This document shows, one piece after another, positions 9,901-19,225 of a stretch of 64,000 nucleotides of DNA. Each line of letters starts with the position of its first letter. Position 1 is the stretch's first letter. Location: NCBI RefSeq assembly GCF_000003815.2, contig NC_049988.1, positions 13,572,119 to 13,636,118 on the forward strand. Reading direction: 5' to 3'. Origin of the DNA: Branchiostoma floridae. Lineage: Eukaryota; Chordata; Leptocardii; Amphioxiformes; Branchiostomatidae. The position numbers were made by a program, and so were the translations under genes. The notes under the pieces are model-generated. The model searched no databases and had not been told where the DNA came from. It worked only from the letters and a program-made list of their open reading frames with translations.

Positions 9901-12222
9901 GTTTCCGCTAACAGGTCAGCCGGGCCACGGTTGGGACATGTGACCTTAGCATAAGAGCATAAACGTGCAATGAATATCTTTTATGCATTCATTTAATATA
10001 TATATATATAGACCTATAAATTCGTATTGCACCCATCGCAAAACGACTTCCTTATATCTATTTCCTTGACAGAAAGCAGGGTAGGTCCGGCCGATGGACG
10101 ACCAGGGAACAAGTGGACCCTGCCGAACATGACCTGTATGTGCTACTTCGACTACAGCCGGTCGGACTGCGGCTGCTGTGCGCCCGGCGCCTGCCAGTGC
10201 ACTGACGTGGGTTAACTGTCTCACAATCCTACCTACCTACTACTGCGTACGATTTATCCCTGGAGAGACATAAGGCCATGACAATCCTACTGCTGTTTAT
10301 AAACTAATGAAGACTCCCAAAAGATCTCTGCCCTGTGAGGCCGGCTACAGGTCCTCAAGAGCCCGGTCATATTCGTCGTAAGATTGTCTTACAAACTGAT
10401 CGCAAACTGAGAGGATTCTTGGGGTGATCGTGCGTGTGTTATACAAGGTCTTGTTACGAAAAAGGCTGTCTCATGTATATAGATCCTTGTCAGTTGTTGA
10501 TTCTGTCACATTTACATCCTACAAGAAAGTCCTACGACATCAGAATCGTACGACGGCCTACAACCATTGTGACCGTGCCGTTACTGCACAAACTTATCAA
10601 CAACCAAATATATCTGTATTCTAAAGGTATATGCTTCACATTACTCAACTACTGGTGTGTGTCACTCTTACAGAAAGGCATAGCACACGTTCTGTATTGC
10701 CATTACTACTGCTGCCACTCTTAGGTGTAACATGGAAAGCGTGCGACAGTTATTTAACAGAACAATAATCCAGTTGTGTCATTTCTCCACAGGAACACCC
10801 AGACCTGTGTGTACAGTGTGGATACGGGCACCTCTGCGGAGTTCTCGGTAATTACTGACTAGTATTCATGGTACAAAAGTTTGTGTTAAGACAGAACTAA
10901 AGAAAAAAAACTGCTGCATTTGTTATTTTACTTTGATGCTCTATTGATATTTTGATGCTCTTTTGATATTTTGATGTTCTATTGATATTTTCTATCAGAA
11001 AATATCGAAATCTATTTCAGGATGTACACTTAACTTACTTTTGACAATGCATTCAACACTTTAAATAAGTGCGCAATTCTGCCCCCAGCCATGCACAGGG
11101 ATTATATGATGCAATTTCAAATAAGCTACTAATATAAATCGCAACAGCATTGATATGCAGTATTCACGTATGCAGACGGTTTCGTGTTTGATGGCGCTAT
11201 TTTCAATGAAAGACGTTCTTTGTAAGGCCTTTCTAAGACAATAAGTTCGCAATATTTGAGTGACATAAAAGAGGGACGGAAGAACTAAAGCAGCTAGTAT
11301 GTTACCATTGCATCCTACGACTAGTACTCGGACAGTGAGTTAGTGAATAACCAGACTGCAAGTTTTCCACCCTGACTCCAGACGCTGAGGAGGCTATAGA
11401 CGGCTGGACGCTGACGGAGACCGGGTGCGCCTGCCCGTGGGGAGAGCCGGGTAACACGGCCTGCGCGTGCTGCAGGAACAGGGGCTGTCTGTGCGACCAG
11501 GCACACCCCAACCGCTGCTCACAGTGCGGCAGGCCTTACGACTGTGGACTCACAGGAATCGGTAAGTAAACCCAATCTGCTTAGAAATAGCCATCACTAG
11601 TAGCATCTTTTTACAATTATGCGTATCACTATTCATTTTTACATGTATGTTTCCTATGTTTCTACAATGTACATACAATTAGCCTCCGGGCATGAACTTG
11701 CAAATAAACTTTCAACTAAAACGTTTTGATAAACTGACAATAGCTAAACCAATACAATACATTTTTACCATTTTTAAGATAAGAGGAAAAGCTGATCTTG
11801 TATGCTAGAGTACAATACTCGTACAAGCATGTGTGAATTTGTAAACGTGTCTTTGTTCAAAGTTTGTTGTGTCATGTACTTGGCCCAGTTGGACGAAAAT
11901 GTACAGTAAAGTCTTCATTAATTCGTCCATAAAAAAAAAACACGCAGTGTTTCCAAAACTATTGTAGATACTGTAGTACAGTTTTTTCTGTTTACATATT
12001 TCTTGTTGTTATACTCCATTAGGGAATATCATATACCTTGCGTTTATTTCTCTAAAAAGGGGTTAAATTTTATAATGATATCTTCGGTCTAATCTTTGAC
12101 CATTACATGCAAATTCAACGATATTATACTGTTTCACACCTACTATGCCCTCCCCTCCCTGCTACACTGAAGAGATTTGATAACCTGTAACTGTGTTCTT
12201 TTTTTCCTCAGGGTGGCCATGA
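31..12222 (+). CDS. Secreted multi-LCCL / EGF / cysteine-rich protein gene, 3' part (34 exons)
   Basis: Exons: 31-97, 560-782 (with gap), 925-962, 1104-1136, 1305-1356, 1451-1514, 1688-1818, 1936-1973, 2224-2274, 2508-2559, 2880-2946, 3281-3411, 3712-3749, 3907-3939, 4131-4182, 4281-4347, 4680-4810, 4969-5006, 5202-5258, 5425-5476, 5730-5796, 5896-6026, 6247-6284, 6628-6660, 6766-6817, 7082-7148, 7685-7815, 8066-8103, 8378-8419, 9320-9415, 10073-10206, 10793-10847, 11382-11561, 12212-12222. Every border is AG/GT and phases agree throughout. The LCCL signature is plain: CPxGC, VWG-x2-IYTD, then DSSICRAAIHDG, GGEVTVYK and SEQNG. No transmembrane segment is visible, so the product is probably secreted. 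Known LCCL proteins include cochlin, CRISPLD and Limulus factor C, which act in matrix or LPS-related defence. The role here is inference. The 5' end, signal peptide and possibly more LCCL units lie upstream. It could instead be two genes, but unbroken phase argues against that. Confidence 0.88.
596..695. other. Assembly gap of exactly 100 N inside an LCCL exon
   Basis: A run of 100 N, the usual placeholder for a gap of unknown size. It cuts the third exon of LCCL 1 between the AAIHDG codons and the SGGEV codons. The five sister exons have exactly four codons there, of which 4 nt are visible after the gap, so about 8 nt are missing. Confidence 0.95.
1104..1136 (+). CDS. Linker exon between LCCL 1 and LCCL 2
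   Basis: 33 nt with phase 1 at both ends, encoding an acidic proline-containing spacer (PVVPEVEERA). The codon split across the upstream intron gives N here and D or E in the sister linkers. It ends just before the next LCCL cassette. Confidence 0.8.
1305..1973 (+). CDS. LCCL domain 2 (complete, four exons)
   Basis: Exons 1305-1356, 1451-1514, 1688-1818 and 1936-1973. The four LCCL cysteines are in DCHTQ, VICP, AGC and SICR. Core motifs: VWGFVIYTD, RAAIHDGRI, GGEITVYKIPGQDSY, GSEQNGIQT and WGGSFAFT. The second exon is 64 nt rather than 67, one codon shorter, inside the loop after CPAGC. About 95 residues, the usual LCCL size. Confidence 0.93.
2224..2274 (+). CDS. Linker exon between LCCL 2 and LCCL 3
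   Basis: 51 nt, phase 1 at both ends. It encodes a Glu/Gln/Gly/Pro-rich spacer beginning PVMPQQ and ending EEPEQ. No cysteine, so probably an extended flexible connector. Confidence 0.8.
2508..3749 (+). CDS. LCCL domain 3 (complete, four exons)
   Basis: Exons 2508-2559 (52), 2880-2946 (67), 3281-3411 (131) and 3712-3749 (38). Motifs: CHTESRQLDGD, TCPAGC, IWGLVIYTD, DSSICGAAIHDG, GGEVTLYKLPGQDSY, GSEQNGMQT. The usual Arg after the last cysteine is Gly in this copy (CGAAI). Four cysteines are retained. Confidence 0.93.
3907..3939 (+). CDS. Linker exon between LCCL 3 and LCCL 4
   Basis: 33 nt, phase 1 at both ends, encoding PIIPQQEPAQ. Same size class as the linkers at 1104-1136 and 6628-6660. 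Confidence 0.8.
4131..5006 (+). CDS. LCCL domain 4 (complete, four exons)
   Basis: Exons 4131-4182, 4281-4347, 4680-4810 and 4969-5006. Motifs: TCHTQSRDMEGESYT, SCPAGC, VWGKIIYTD, SSICRAAIHDSRI, GGEVTVYKISGQDSY, GSDQNGIET, GSWGGSFAFT. The donor after 5006 is followed by GTCTGT, a weaker donor than the others, but position and phase are fixed by the sister copies. Confidence 0.92.
5202..5258 (+). CDS. Linker exon between LCCL 4 and LCCL 5
   Basis: 57 nt, phase 1 at both ends, the longest linker. It encodes PVIPPEEQPEPQEPGSGS: proline and glutamate rich, no cysteine. Confidence 0.8.
5425..6284 (+). CDS. LCCL domain 5 (complete, four exons)
   Basis: Exons 5425-5476, 5730-5796, 5896-6026 and 6247-6284. 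Motifs: DCNTESRQLDGDTAT, TCPGGC, VWGTVIYTD, DSSICRAAIHDGRI, GGEVTIYKLPGRDAY, SEKNGITT, GSWGGSFAFT. The usual PGQDSYLGS is PGRDAYRSS here, so the turn has diverged most in this copy. Confidence 0.92.
6628..6660 (+). CDS. Linker exon between LCCL 5 and LCCL 6
   Basis: 33 nt, phase 1 at both ends, encoding PVIPEEQPGE. Acidic, no cysteine. Confidence 0.8.
6766..8103 (+). CDS. LCCL domain 6 (complete, four exons)
   Basis: Exons 6766-6817, 7082-7148, 7685-7815 and 8066-8103. Motifs: TCSTEAREMEGESFT, VCPADC, IWGDGIYTD, DSSVCRAAIHAGRI, GGEVTVYMMDGQDSY, GSESNGVSS, GSWGGSFGFT. Its AAIHAG and SNGVSS forms are nearest to the general LCCL family consensus. The conserved GC before the VWG strand is DC. 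A SINE-like repeat lies in its intron at 7311-7600. Confidence 0.92.
7311..7600 (-). repeat. SINE-like dispersed repeat (minus orientation)
   Basis: The reverse complement aligns over most of its length with 42241-42465. Shared blocks include GTTCGATTTC/GTTTAATTTC (resembling a tRNA B box), CATTCCT, GGAAAGGCACGTTA and a tail containing CTTTACCTTTTTAC. A 158-residue minus-strand open frame (7380-7856) covers it but has no protein features. It lies in an intron of LCCL domain 6. Class inferred from B-box-like sequence. Confidence 0.6.
8378..8419 (+). CDS. Linker exon between LCCL 6 and the EGF-like domain
   Basis: 42 nt, phase 1 at both ends, encoding a Gly/Glu-rich spacer (NEEGGQEGEGGPE). No proline pair or PVIP start, unlike the LCCL-to-LCCL linkers. 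Confidence 0.75.
8461..8575. repeat. Short tandem repeat in intron
   Basis: Three or four imperfect units built on CCTTAAGG-x-TCTAGTGTAC with a TTCACAT-like tail. The unit recurs every 30 to 50 nt. Confidence 0.6.
9117..9206. repeat. Inverted repeat with 26-nt arms
   Basis: The arm at 9117-9142 is the near-perfect reverse complement of the arm at 9181-9206, with a 38-nt spacer. The right arm runs into GCCGAAACGTCGG and can form a 6-bp hairpin (9187-9192 with 9198-9203) followed by GAAAC. It lies in the intron before the EGF exon. Confidence 0.7.
9320..9415 (+). CDS. EGF-like domain exon
   Basis: 96 nt, phase 1 at both ends, one complete EGF-like domain in one exon. Six cysteines run TCSVSC, ENGGVC, DKCEC, PDGFGGEHC. 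The spacing CECPDGF-GG-xHC is the classic EGF C-terminal half. No calcium-binding D-x-D/N-E motif is seen at the start. It separates the LCCL array from the C-terminal cysteine-rich modules. Confidence 0.9.
9757..9955. mobile_element. Diverged copy of palindromic MITE family A (intronic)
   Basis: The left end carries GTTAGCGTTACAATACC followed by GGGGCCTGGTCGGGC. The right end carries GCCGGGCCACGG then GGGACATGTGACCTTAGC. These are degraded forms of the inverted ends seen at 18780-18989. Between them lie the poly-T/poly-G tract and the 'ATAAAAG' and 'AACACACAAAA' blocks shared with other copies. Confidence 0.6.
10073..10847 (+). CDS. Cysteine-rich module A (two exons), unnamed
   Basis: Exons 10073-10206 and 10793-10847. 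I place the first donor after GAC at 10206 (GTGGGT), because this gives phase 0 and reads on into EHPDLC, matching module B. The layout is WTL, C-x-C, eight residues, C-x-C-C, four residues, C-x-C, three residues, HPxxCxxCG, then LCG. I do not recognise a named family. The cysteine density suggests a disulfide- or metal-stabilised extracellular module. A GTTAAC donor after 10210 is possible but breaks the match to module B. Confidence 0.78.
10931..10995. repeat. Short tandem repeat, about 20-nt unit
   Basis: Three units of TTTTGATGCTCTATTGATA type, directly followed by a small palindrome TTTTCTATCAGAAAATATC. Confidence 0.6.
11382..11561 (+). CDS. Cysteine-rich module B (single exon), unnamed
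   Basis: 180 nt, phase 1 at both ends. It begins with an acidic DAEEAIDG lead, then WTL, CAC, nine residues, CACC, four residues, CLC, three residues, HPNRCSQCG, and DCG. The ten cysteines line up one for one with module A. Unlike module A there is no internal intron. Probably a tandem duplicate of A. Confidence 0.82.
12212..12222 (+). CDS. Terminal coding exon with stop codon
   Basis: After a T-rich tract and CAG, the exon completes a Gly codon and reads W-P-TGA. The stop is at 12220-12222. The 3' UTR follows. The nearest AATAAA I see is far downstream at 13218-13223, so the transcript end is not settled. Confidence 0.72.
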
Positions 12223-13269
12223 AGAAACAATGATCCAGACAAACGGACTACCGAGATAACGGATAATTGGACAAGTCTTACCAGTAGATTCTACACGTAA
12301 TATAACCAAGGCTATGGCTACATGTATCAATATAGATATGCTCAGTTCGAGCACTTTAAAATTTGTGTTGACACCAGGTAGTCTATTTCTTTTGCTTACG
12401 TGTGTTGAGAAGATTTAATGGGCAAGTGTAATAATATAAGTGACGTAGACTTTTTTCAAATATCTATATAGCTACACAAATCCAATCTTGACGGTACGTT
12501 TTTCATGAATGTGCTTATAGATTTTTGTGTAGTGTATATTATATGGGCTCTATTGTTATCGATAGAAATCAGTTTATATTCTACGTGTTTGACTTTTTAG
12601 GCAGGTCTTTACTTGTAACTTGTCACACCCTATCGACAGCTTTCGTTTCTTCCTTATAAAGTACTTTTCTTAAATATCTCATGGTCCTAAGCCGATACTT
12701 TTAACAGGTATCCTAGCTAAACCCCTGTACTTTCGTCGTGACGACTATCTTTACTTCTATTCAGGAGAGTGGGTTAAGGCATCATTACCAAAGCATTGTC
12801 TATCGTATTGCATTAAAAATGGATGACATATACAGCAAGTTAACAACATTACTACTACTACATGTACCAGCAATGTATAACATCACATCTGTACAATACA
12901 GTTATGTCTTTCCGCAATTCGTTTGTCTTGTTTCTTCTTAACATTGCAAAAATAGGTGGCAGATCACTTCATATTTCGTTAGCTAATGCATGAGACAGCT
13001 CTAAACTATGACAGACATATGTAAAACAAGAGAACTTTATTTTGGGATACATTTACCATAGTATAGCATGCTTTTCCATTTGTAGTGTAGCTTTTCCATA
13101 AAGGAAATATATTGTGTTTTATGAACTACTGTTAGTAAGTCTTTACGGACTATGACATATGAACTGCGCAAAAACAAAAATTATAGTGCAAAATACTGCA
13201 AAAATGCGATAATACAGAATAAATGTAATCAAGGCCGCACACGTGAGAAGCAGATCGCTTTCAAACTAT

Positions 13270-13560
13270 CCATTCGGATGCGACTAATGCAGGAGGTCCC
13301 GTGTGTGAGGCTAACACATTAAAGAACCCACCACACTTATCAAGAACAATTGAGATCCTTCTCAGTGTAAGTGGATCAAACCGTACAATGTAGCCTTTTG
13401 AGTTGACATCTTAAAAAGGCAATAGCCATTTGTCATGTCAATTCTTTCACCAATGTCAATTCTTCCACAAGTGAACCAACACAAAAAAGCACAGTTCAAG
13501 ATCTTTTCTGTGAATAAAGTTGAATGACTGAAATTCTTGAATGGTGAGACGCCATGCAAC
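13270..13560. repeat. SINE-like dispersed repeat copy
   Basis: Contains ATTAAAGAACCCACCACAC followed by a block ending GTTGACATCTTAAAAAGGC. The same two blocks recur in the same order at 24026-24128, and the first recurs at 63187-63205. Confidence 0.55.
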
Positions 13561-14016
13561 CGAGTTATGTTCTGCTGACCCACAAGCACCTACACACACA
13601 TAGCGGGATGCCAGTATTATTAAATTTCTTCACTTGCTGCAGCAACGAGAGGCATCTATAGTTATTCTAAGGTAAATCGAGGTCAGTGTTTATACAAGAT
13701 GGAGATCAAACTCCTATGTAACTATTAGGAGAGTAAATTTCATGTCGAGAAAACTTGAGCGTTTAGCCACGCCCGAGTAGCTTTGTTCTTTTGTAGTTTT
13801 GAAAGTCGAACGTGAACTTCACAGTCGGTGTGTCAATTCATGTCAGTTCTCTTTGTCACAAGGTACGCCTAATATATACAGATTGAGCTGTGATTGTTGA
13901 AATTAAAGTTCTAAGGTTCACATTAAACGTTTCTAACTCAGACCTTTAAGAAACTGCATGCACGAACAGTTTACGCATTCCTTTAATTCCTTTATTGCGA
14001 TGCCCTTTAGCCATAT

Positions 14017-14255
14017 TTAAGGTGGTATCTCACTACACTTAGGGTTCGAAAGATACTCAACGAATTTCAGAGACAAAGAACGAATTTTCTTACGTTTTGT
14101 GTATTTTGTTGTCTTCTGGGTCATACTTTTAAGTATTGCGCAATATCTAATTTAGACAATATAAAAAAAACGGCGAAAATAGCACAACAGTGCCGCAGTG
14201 AGCGAACCCAGCAGTGCCGCACGGGTGCCCCAAATGCAGTAAGATACCATCTTAA
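14017..14255. mobile_element. MITE family B, copy 1
   Basis: Terminal inverted repeats: TTAAGGTGGTATCTCACT on the left and the near reverse complement, ending GATACCATCTTAA, on the right. The interior has CAGTGCCGCA repeated twice. A second copy in reverse orientation is at 32551-32792. The TTAA at both edges could be part of the ends or a target-site duplication. Confidence 0.75.
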
Positions 14256-15570
14256 GGGCTAGTCTTCCAGGGTTCGAGGTTCGAACAATAAAACATACAT
14301 ATACAGCACAGACATGTATATAAATTTAGATAACAAGATCAAAAGAAGGATCACAGTCATAACACAAAATTTACAGATAAAATCTATCAAATCTAAATTT
14401 ACAGATAAAATCTTAACTTGAGAGAACAAATGGCGGATTGCCTTTTTAAAGTGTCAAATATTGGACAGGGATTTGATTCTACAGACATATAACATATCAA
14501 GACAGTCGTCCATCCCCAACTTCTTGCGTTATCATCATGTTCACAGATACACAGACACAAAAGAACGCCACCGACTACATAACTTTCTTGGCAAAGGTAA
14601 TAATACTGTAATATGTTTGCTTAACTGGGACAGTGTAGTTCTCACTCGGTCATGGATGAGATAGGTTGTTGCACAGCTATATTTCAGCATCATGACAGGA
14701 TTTATAAACTGACGTACTAATCTGTATAGGCTGAACAGGTAACGATGACTTAACAATAGACCATTTGAAAGGTATATTCACTTGTGTTTTGAAGGTATTA
14801 ACGTCAATCCTGGCAGAGATTTACATAAGCTTCAACTAACTCCAGGATGTAACGTTCACCTGTGTTCAAAACACAAAAAGTCATGACTCCCAGGATTTAA
14901 CAAAGTAAACTTTTGATCTTAAGTATTGCCAAACATCCTGATTTAAGGCGCGTTGTTAGAAGACAAACATACTAGTAGTTTTATAAAAAAAAACGATTTA
15001 ATTTGGTTTCAACGTAGAAATCTACAGGTTTTGACTAATTTGAGTAAAATTGACCTTATGTACATGTACCTACCGGTTAACTCATGTCAGCAAGAGCGTG
15101 TATATTATCTTTTTTACCTACGTCACACTAGCCGCAAATCAATACCCTTCCCTTTGTTGCGATTACAAGCTGTTGACACATGCATTTCTCTAACACCTAC
15201 TTGTCGCTTTGTACAAATTTGTCCTCCTGAAATACACCTTAAGTATGTTGATAGTGCTAAACCGTATACAGAAATCTCGCTATGACGCATTCCCCTTGAA
15301 CTAAAATAAACCGGAGGTGCAAATGTGCAGACAGGTCGGAGACAAGGCCGCTCACAAAGACTGAACTAATTAGTTCAGACCACGTTTACTTAACGAAAAG
15401 TTATCTTTTGTCAAACTCGCAGTGACCAAACATCGAACGTTGACCGCTGACTTTGGGACTTGTGGCTACGCAGCAAATTATTTCTCAACTTGTCGTCCTT
15501 TATACGTAGTGAGAAACTAATCTTCTACCTATAGAAATCAATACGTACTGACAGCTCAGGTTCTTAATGA

Positions 15571-15625
15571 AATGTTTAAATGTATCAACACATGTATCAA
15601 CACATGGATCAATACATCAATACAT
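15571..15625. repeat. Short ATGTATCAACAC tandem repeat
   Basis: Imperfect units of 12 to 14 nt (ATGTATCAACAC, ATGGATCAATAC) ahead of the TA microsatellite. A single further unit lies at 15710-15726. Confidence 0.6.
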
Positions 15626-15718
15626 GTTTATATATATATACAGTATGTTGAAATTCGTAGTGATACGCTAACAGCTCTGGTGTACTTCATGAACAGGAAT
15701 GAGTGTTTAAATGTATCA

Positions 15719-15725
<7 letters not shown>

Positions 15726-15807
<82 letters not shown>

Positions 15808-15897
15808 GATAGATAGATAGATAGATAGACAGATAGAGATAGAGAAACAGATAGAGAGACAGAGAGAGGGGAGGGAGAGAGGGAGAGAGAGAGAGAC
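15726..15897. repeat. Compound (TA)n-(GA)n microsatellite
   Basis: About 34 nt of TA repeats followed by about 138 nt of GA repeats with GATA-type interruptions. Long Ser/Leu-rich minus-strand open frames here are artefacts of the repeat. Confidence 0.95.
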
Positions 15898-18779
15898 TGA
15901 ACGGCAATCGCTGAGCGACAAAGTTTGGATTTGTGCGACTCTTCATTCCACACTTGGAATATGACGTAATATTTAAAAGTAAAAGACAACAGAACAGACA
16001 AAACATTTGCAAGATCTGTCCTTTTTTTTATGAAATTCAGCGATCTGTCAAACCTTCTGGCGCTCAGTGGTCGCAGCAAGGACGCAGGGTCTAGAGGAAA
16101 GGGCGTGTTTATGTAATATATGGATACATGGCGTTGTAAATTCATGTTGAAATTCGCAGTAACAGCTAATAATAATTAATAGACTTCCTAACGTACCGGG
16201 AAACATAAGAGCCATACAAGGCATGATATCCGTTAATAGTTCCACCGCCTTAATCCTTACACAAAGGTCCCTAATCACACTTGTCAGAACAAGTGAGATA
16301 AACAGTTAACGTTGAGCTTTTCATCTTACATGAAGGATAACGTCATGACGTCAATATAAATGGATTTGAAGTGTTTGTAGCGTGATAAAAATATTCTTTA
16401 TCTTCCAAAGAAAACAGCCTGTGTGGTACAGGAACTATAATCTAGTGCCACCCTGATATAGAACAGGGTCAGGCCTGACCTTGTCGGTTCTGTGCATGTT
16501 CAATCGATTGTTAAACTATCTGGGGGGTTCACTATCAGGATCGTGAGAATGCTATCATGTGTACCTGATGGGGGTGGGATAAAGAGTCATGGGTTCAGCA
16601 CGCCGATCGATTCAATAACTAATACTAGAAGCTGTGTTTTTTTTACACTTGAATAATACATAAAAATATAAGTTGCAAAAGCGTATAAGGCTTTGGAAGA
16701 AAAATTACAGATAACGTGAAAAGACACATGTGAGATAGAAAATACCACAAACGGACGGGAGAGCAACATCAAACCCCTCTATTGAAAATAATCATACGTA
16801 TGTGATGTAAAATATGTGCTACGTCAACTCTAGAAAATACATAATACCTGGTGTATATAAGAACGGGTACATATTCCCTTACTCACCCCCCCCCCTATAA
16901 ATGTTTATTGCAATTTCGTGCCCGAGGGCTAATTGCAAGTACAAAAAACAGGTATAATAAAGAAAAGTAAAATGGTCCTAAGAACTACATTCTATGTTCT
17001 GCTACTTAAGTGTACATGATTCTAGTTGGGTTTGTTGTTGGGTTTGACTACTCCATTTTAGGAAATATAATATACTTTAAAAAACAACACAATGTTTTAT
17101 GTGTGTTGCAGAGCGTTCTATTGTTATAGTTGTTACCAATACAAACCAACTAAAACAACTTCTGGTAATAGCAACCTATTTAATACTTACATTGAAACAA
17201 TTCATTGAAGACTAATCCTATGCTGACCCTGCGGATTATAAATCTGCACCGTTTAGCAAAGTTCTATCTCTAACCGTAAAAAGGCATGGATATTTTTAGA
17301 TTGTTTAAACACAGAAAATTGGTTCTGACGTCACCAAAAATGGTTTTGAAGTGCTTCAAGTTATAAACATTAAATACATCCTGTCTGATAAATGTGAACA
17401 GTACATGATAAGTAAAACCCGAATGACGAGGCAAATGACTATTTTTCTTAAGAACGACCTGTAGTACAAATTTGCTGAATCATCAATATTCTCTGCGACG
17501 ACAGAGATAAAAATAACCTGCTCTATCTTCAAAATATTGTGATATATGTTGACAAATAAAGCTACTCTGTATTATCAGCAAACATTGACCTATAAATACA
17601 CCATTGCGTACATTTACAATCATGTTTTTAATTTCACATTAAAGAATTGGAATACCACCTGACCGCCCACTGACCGACCCACGGGAATTCTGAATTTTAA
17701 CATTTCGTCACAAAATTCCTGATATTAAAGTATATTGCAACTTGAGATCATAGTCTAATTGAGAACACGGGTAATGACAGTGTATAAGAATTAAGTGAGT
17801 GAGTATTGTGAGACACACAATCATTATATCAAACTACGCTGTTGGTATGTTCTTGACATTTTCTTTGGAAGCAACAGAAAATATAAAGATCACATTTTCA
17901 ATGAAAGGCGGACTGGATGATTTAGTAGAATATTGCAGTAGATTACTTTGTCTAGAATAGATTTTTGATACTATCGTGAATGATGTTTTCTTTCTACATG
18001 GATTTTGGGGTATTTGCAGATATGAAATATGTTTCATTTTCCACTTCTCACACATTTCTATTTACCTCACAAGGAGTATAATTTATTCCACTTAAGCGAT
18101 GAACGGGTTCACAATTTCAGCCTAAAGCTCTCATTGCAAGTTTTTTTCCACTTAAACGTTTCCTACCTGGCTAATTGGCATTTTGACCTTCCATTGTTTT
18201 CTTATTAATGCATTAAGAAAGAATGGAGTCGTCACGAATATTGATAGATGTGAATGAAAGAATTCTAAATATGATTTTTTTACCATATGGATGATGTCAT
18301 CACGTTTTATTGCCCCTGATGTTATTTTTTCTATTGAAAATACATCCCACTGCAATGAAGCTATGTTTTTATGTGCATACTGATGAAAGCTACAAACTCA
18401 CGTTCGCACATCTTGATATCTTCTAATGATCTGTATCTATTAGAAAATAATTGTTTTTATCTAATTAAAAAAGTCATTTTCTAATAACTGATAGTGTATT
18501 GGCGTCTGGGGCGTTGCGCGTAGCCAAAAAGCCAAAAACAAAACTTCGCACGTTTTATCAAATCATCGGTACAGGCGGCAAGATCAAAGCCATGACCCCC
18601 GACCTCATCCATGTCATATGATATTGGCATGCTACAGTCCAAGTGCCCTCTCCTGACTGCAAAGTTGCGATATTTGCGCATGCCTGAAACATGTGAAACA
18701 ATCAAACATGTGAACAACGTCAATGTGGGCCATGTTGGATGTTCAGCATGTCGAGGCTCTTGAGATGAGCTTCCCCATA

Positions 18780-18989
18780 AGGCTTAGGTCACATTTCCAA
18801 ACCGGAGCCCGGTCGGGATGTTTTAACCAAAAGAAACGAACAATCTAATTTTACAACGAGGAAAAATACACAAGTCATGCCCTTGAATCTTATTTTGACA
18901 TTTTGTGTATTTTGATGTCATTCATATCATTCTTTTCGCTCCTGAAAGCTGCCTGGCCGGGCCCCTGTTTGGAAATGTGACCTAAGCCT
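18780..18989. mobile_element. MITE family A, intact palindromic copy
   Basis: Left end AGGCTTAGGTCACATTTCC then AAACCGG-x-GCCCGG. Right end GGCCGGGCCCC then GTTTGGAAATGTGACC and TAAGCCT. The ends are near-perfect inverted repeats and the element is 210 bp. No coding capacity. Confidence 0.85.
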
Positions 18990-19032
18990 AAAACAACTCA
19001 TTCACGTCCTCGACAAAAACGCATGCACCTGT

Positions 19033-19225
19033 AAGGATAACGTCACATTTTGAAACCGGGGCCCGGCCGGGCTATTTGTGGAAACGAAAAATAGAGCTGT
19101 ATACGTAAAATATACACAAATAATGCCCACGACTGTTCTCCGTACGTCTCGCGTAGTTTGGTGTCTTTTATATCATACCTTATGTTCCCAAAAGCCGGGC
19201 CCCGGTTTGGAATGTGATGTAGCTT
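19033..19225. mobile_element. MITE family A copy
   Basis: GTCACATTTTGAAACCGG and GGCCCGGCCGGGC on the left; GCCGGGCCCCGG then TTTGGAATGTGATG on the right. Slightly diverged, same layout and size as 18780-18989. Confidence 0.75.

Noticed and set aside
9913-9960. Possible acceptor AACAG followed by open sequence
   Set aside because: It is inside a MITE family A copy. The real next exon (10073) continues the EGF exon in phase without it.
10207-10212. Donor at 10210/10211 (GTTAAC)
   Set aside because: It would shift the next exon out of the frame that matches module B. The donor at 10207 (GTGGGT) gives the matching HPxxCxxCG reading.
15628-16145. Ser/Leu-rich minus-strand open frames of 97 to 152 residues
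   Set aside because: They come from reading the (TA)n/(GA)n microsatellite and are not credible proteins.
18481-18723. 80-residue minus-strand frame
   Set aside because: Possibly part of a mobile element, but no second copy in this window and no family recognised.
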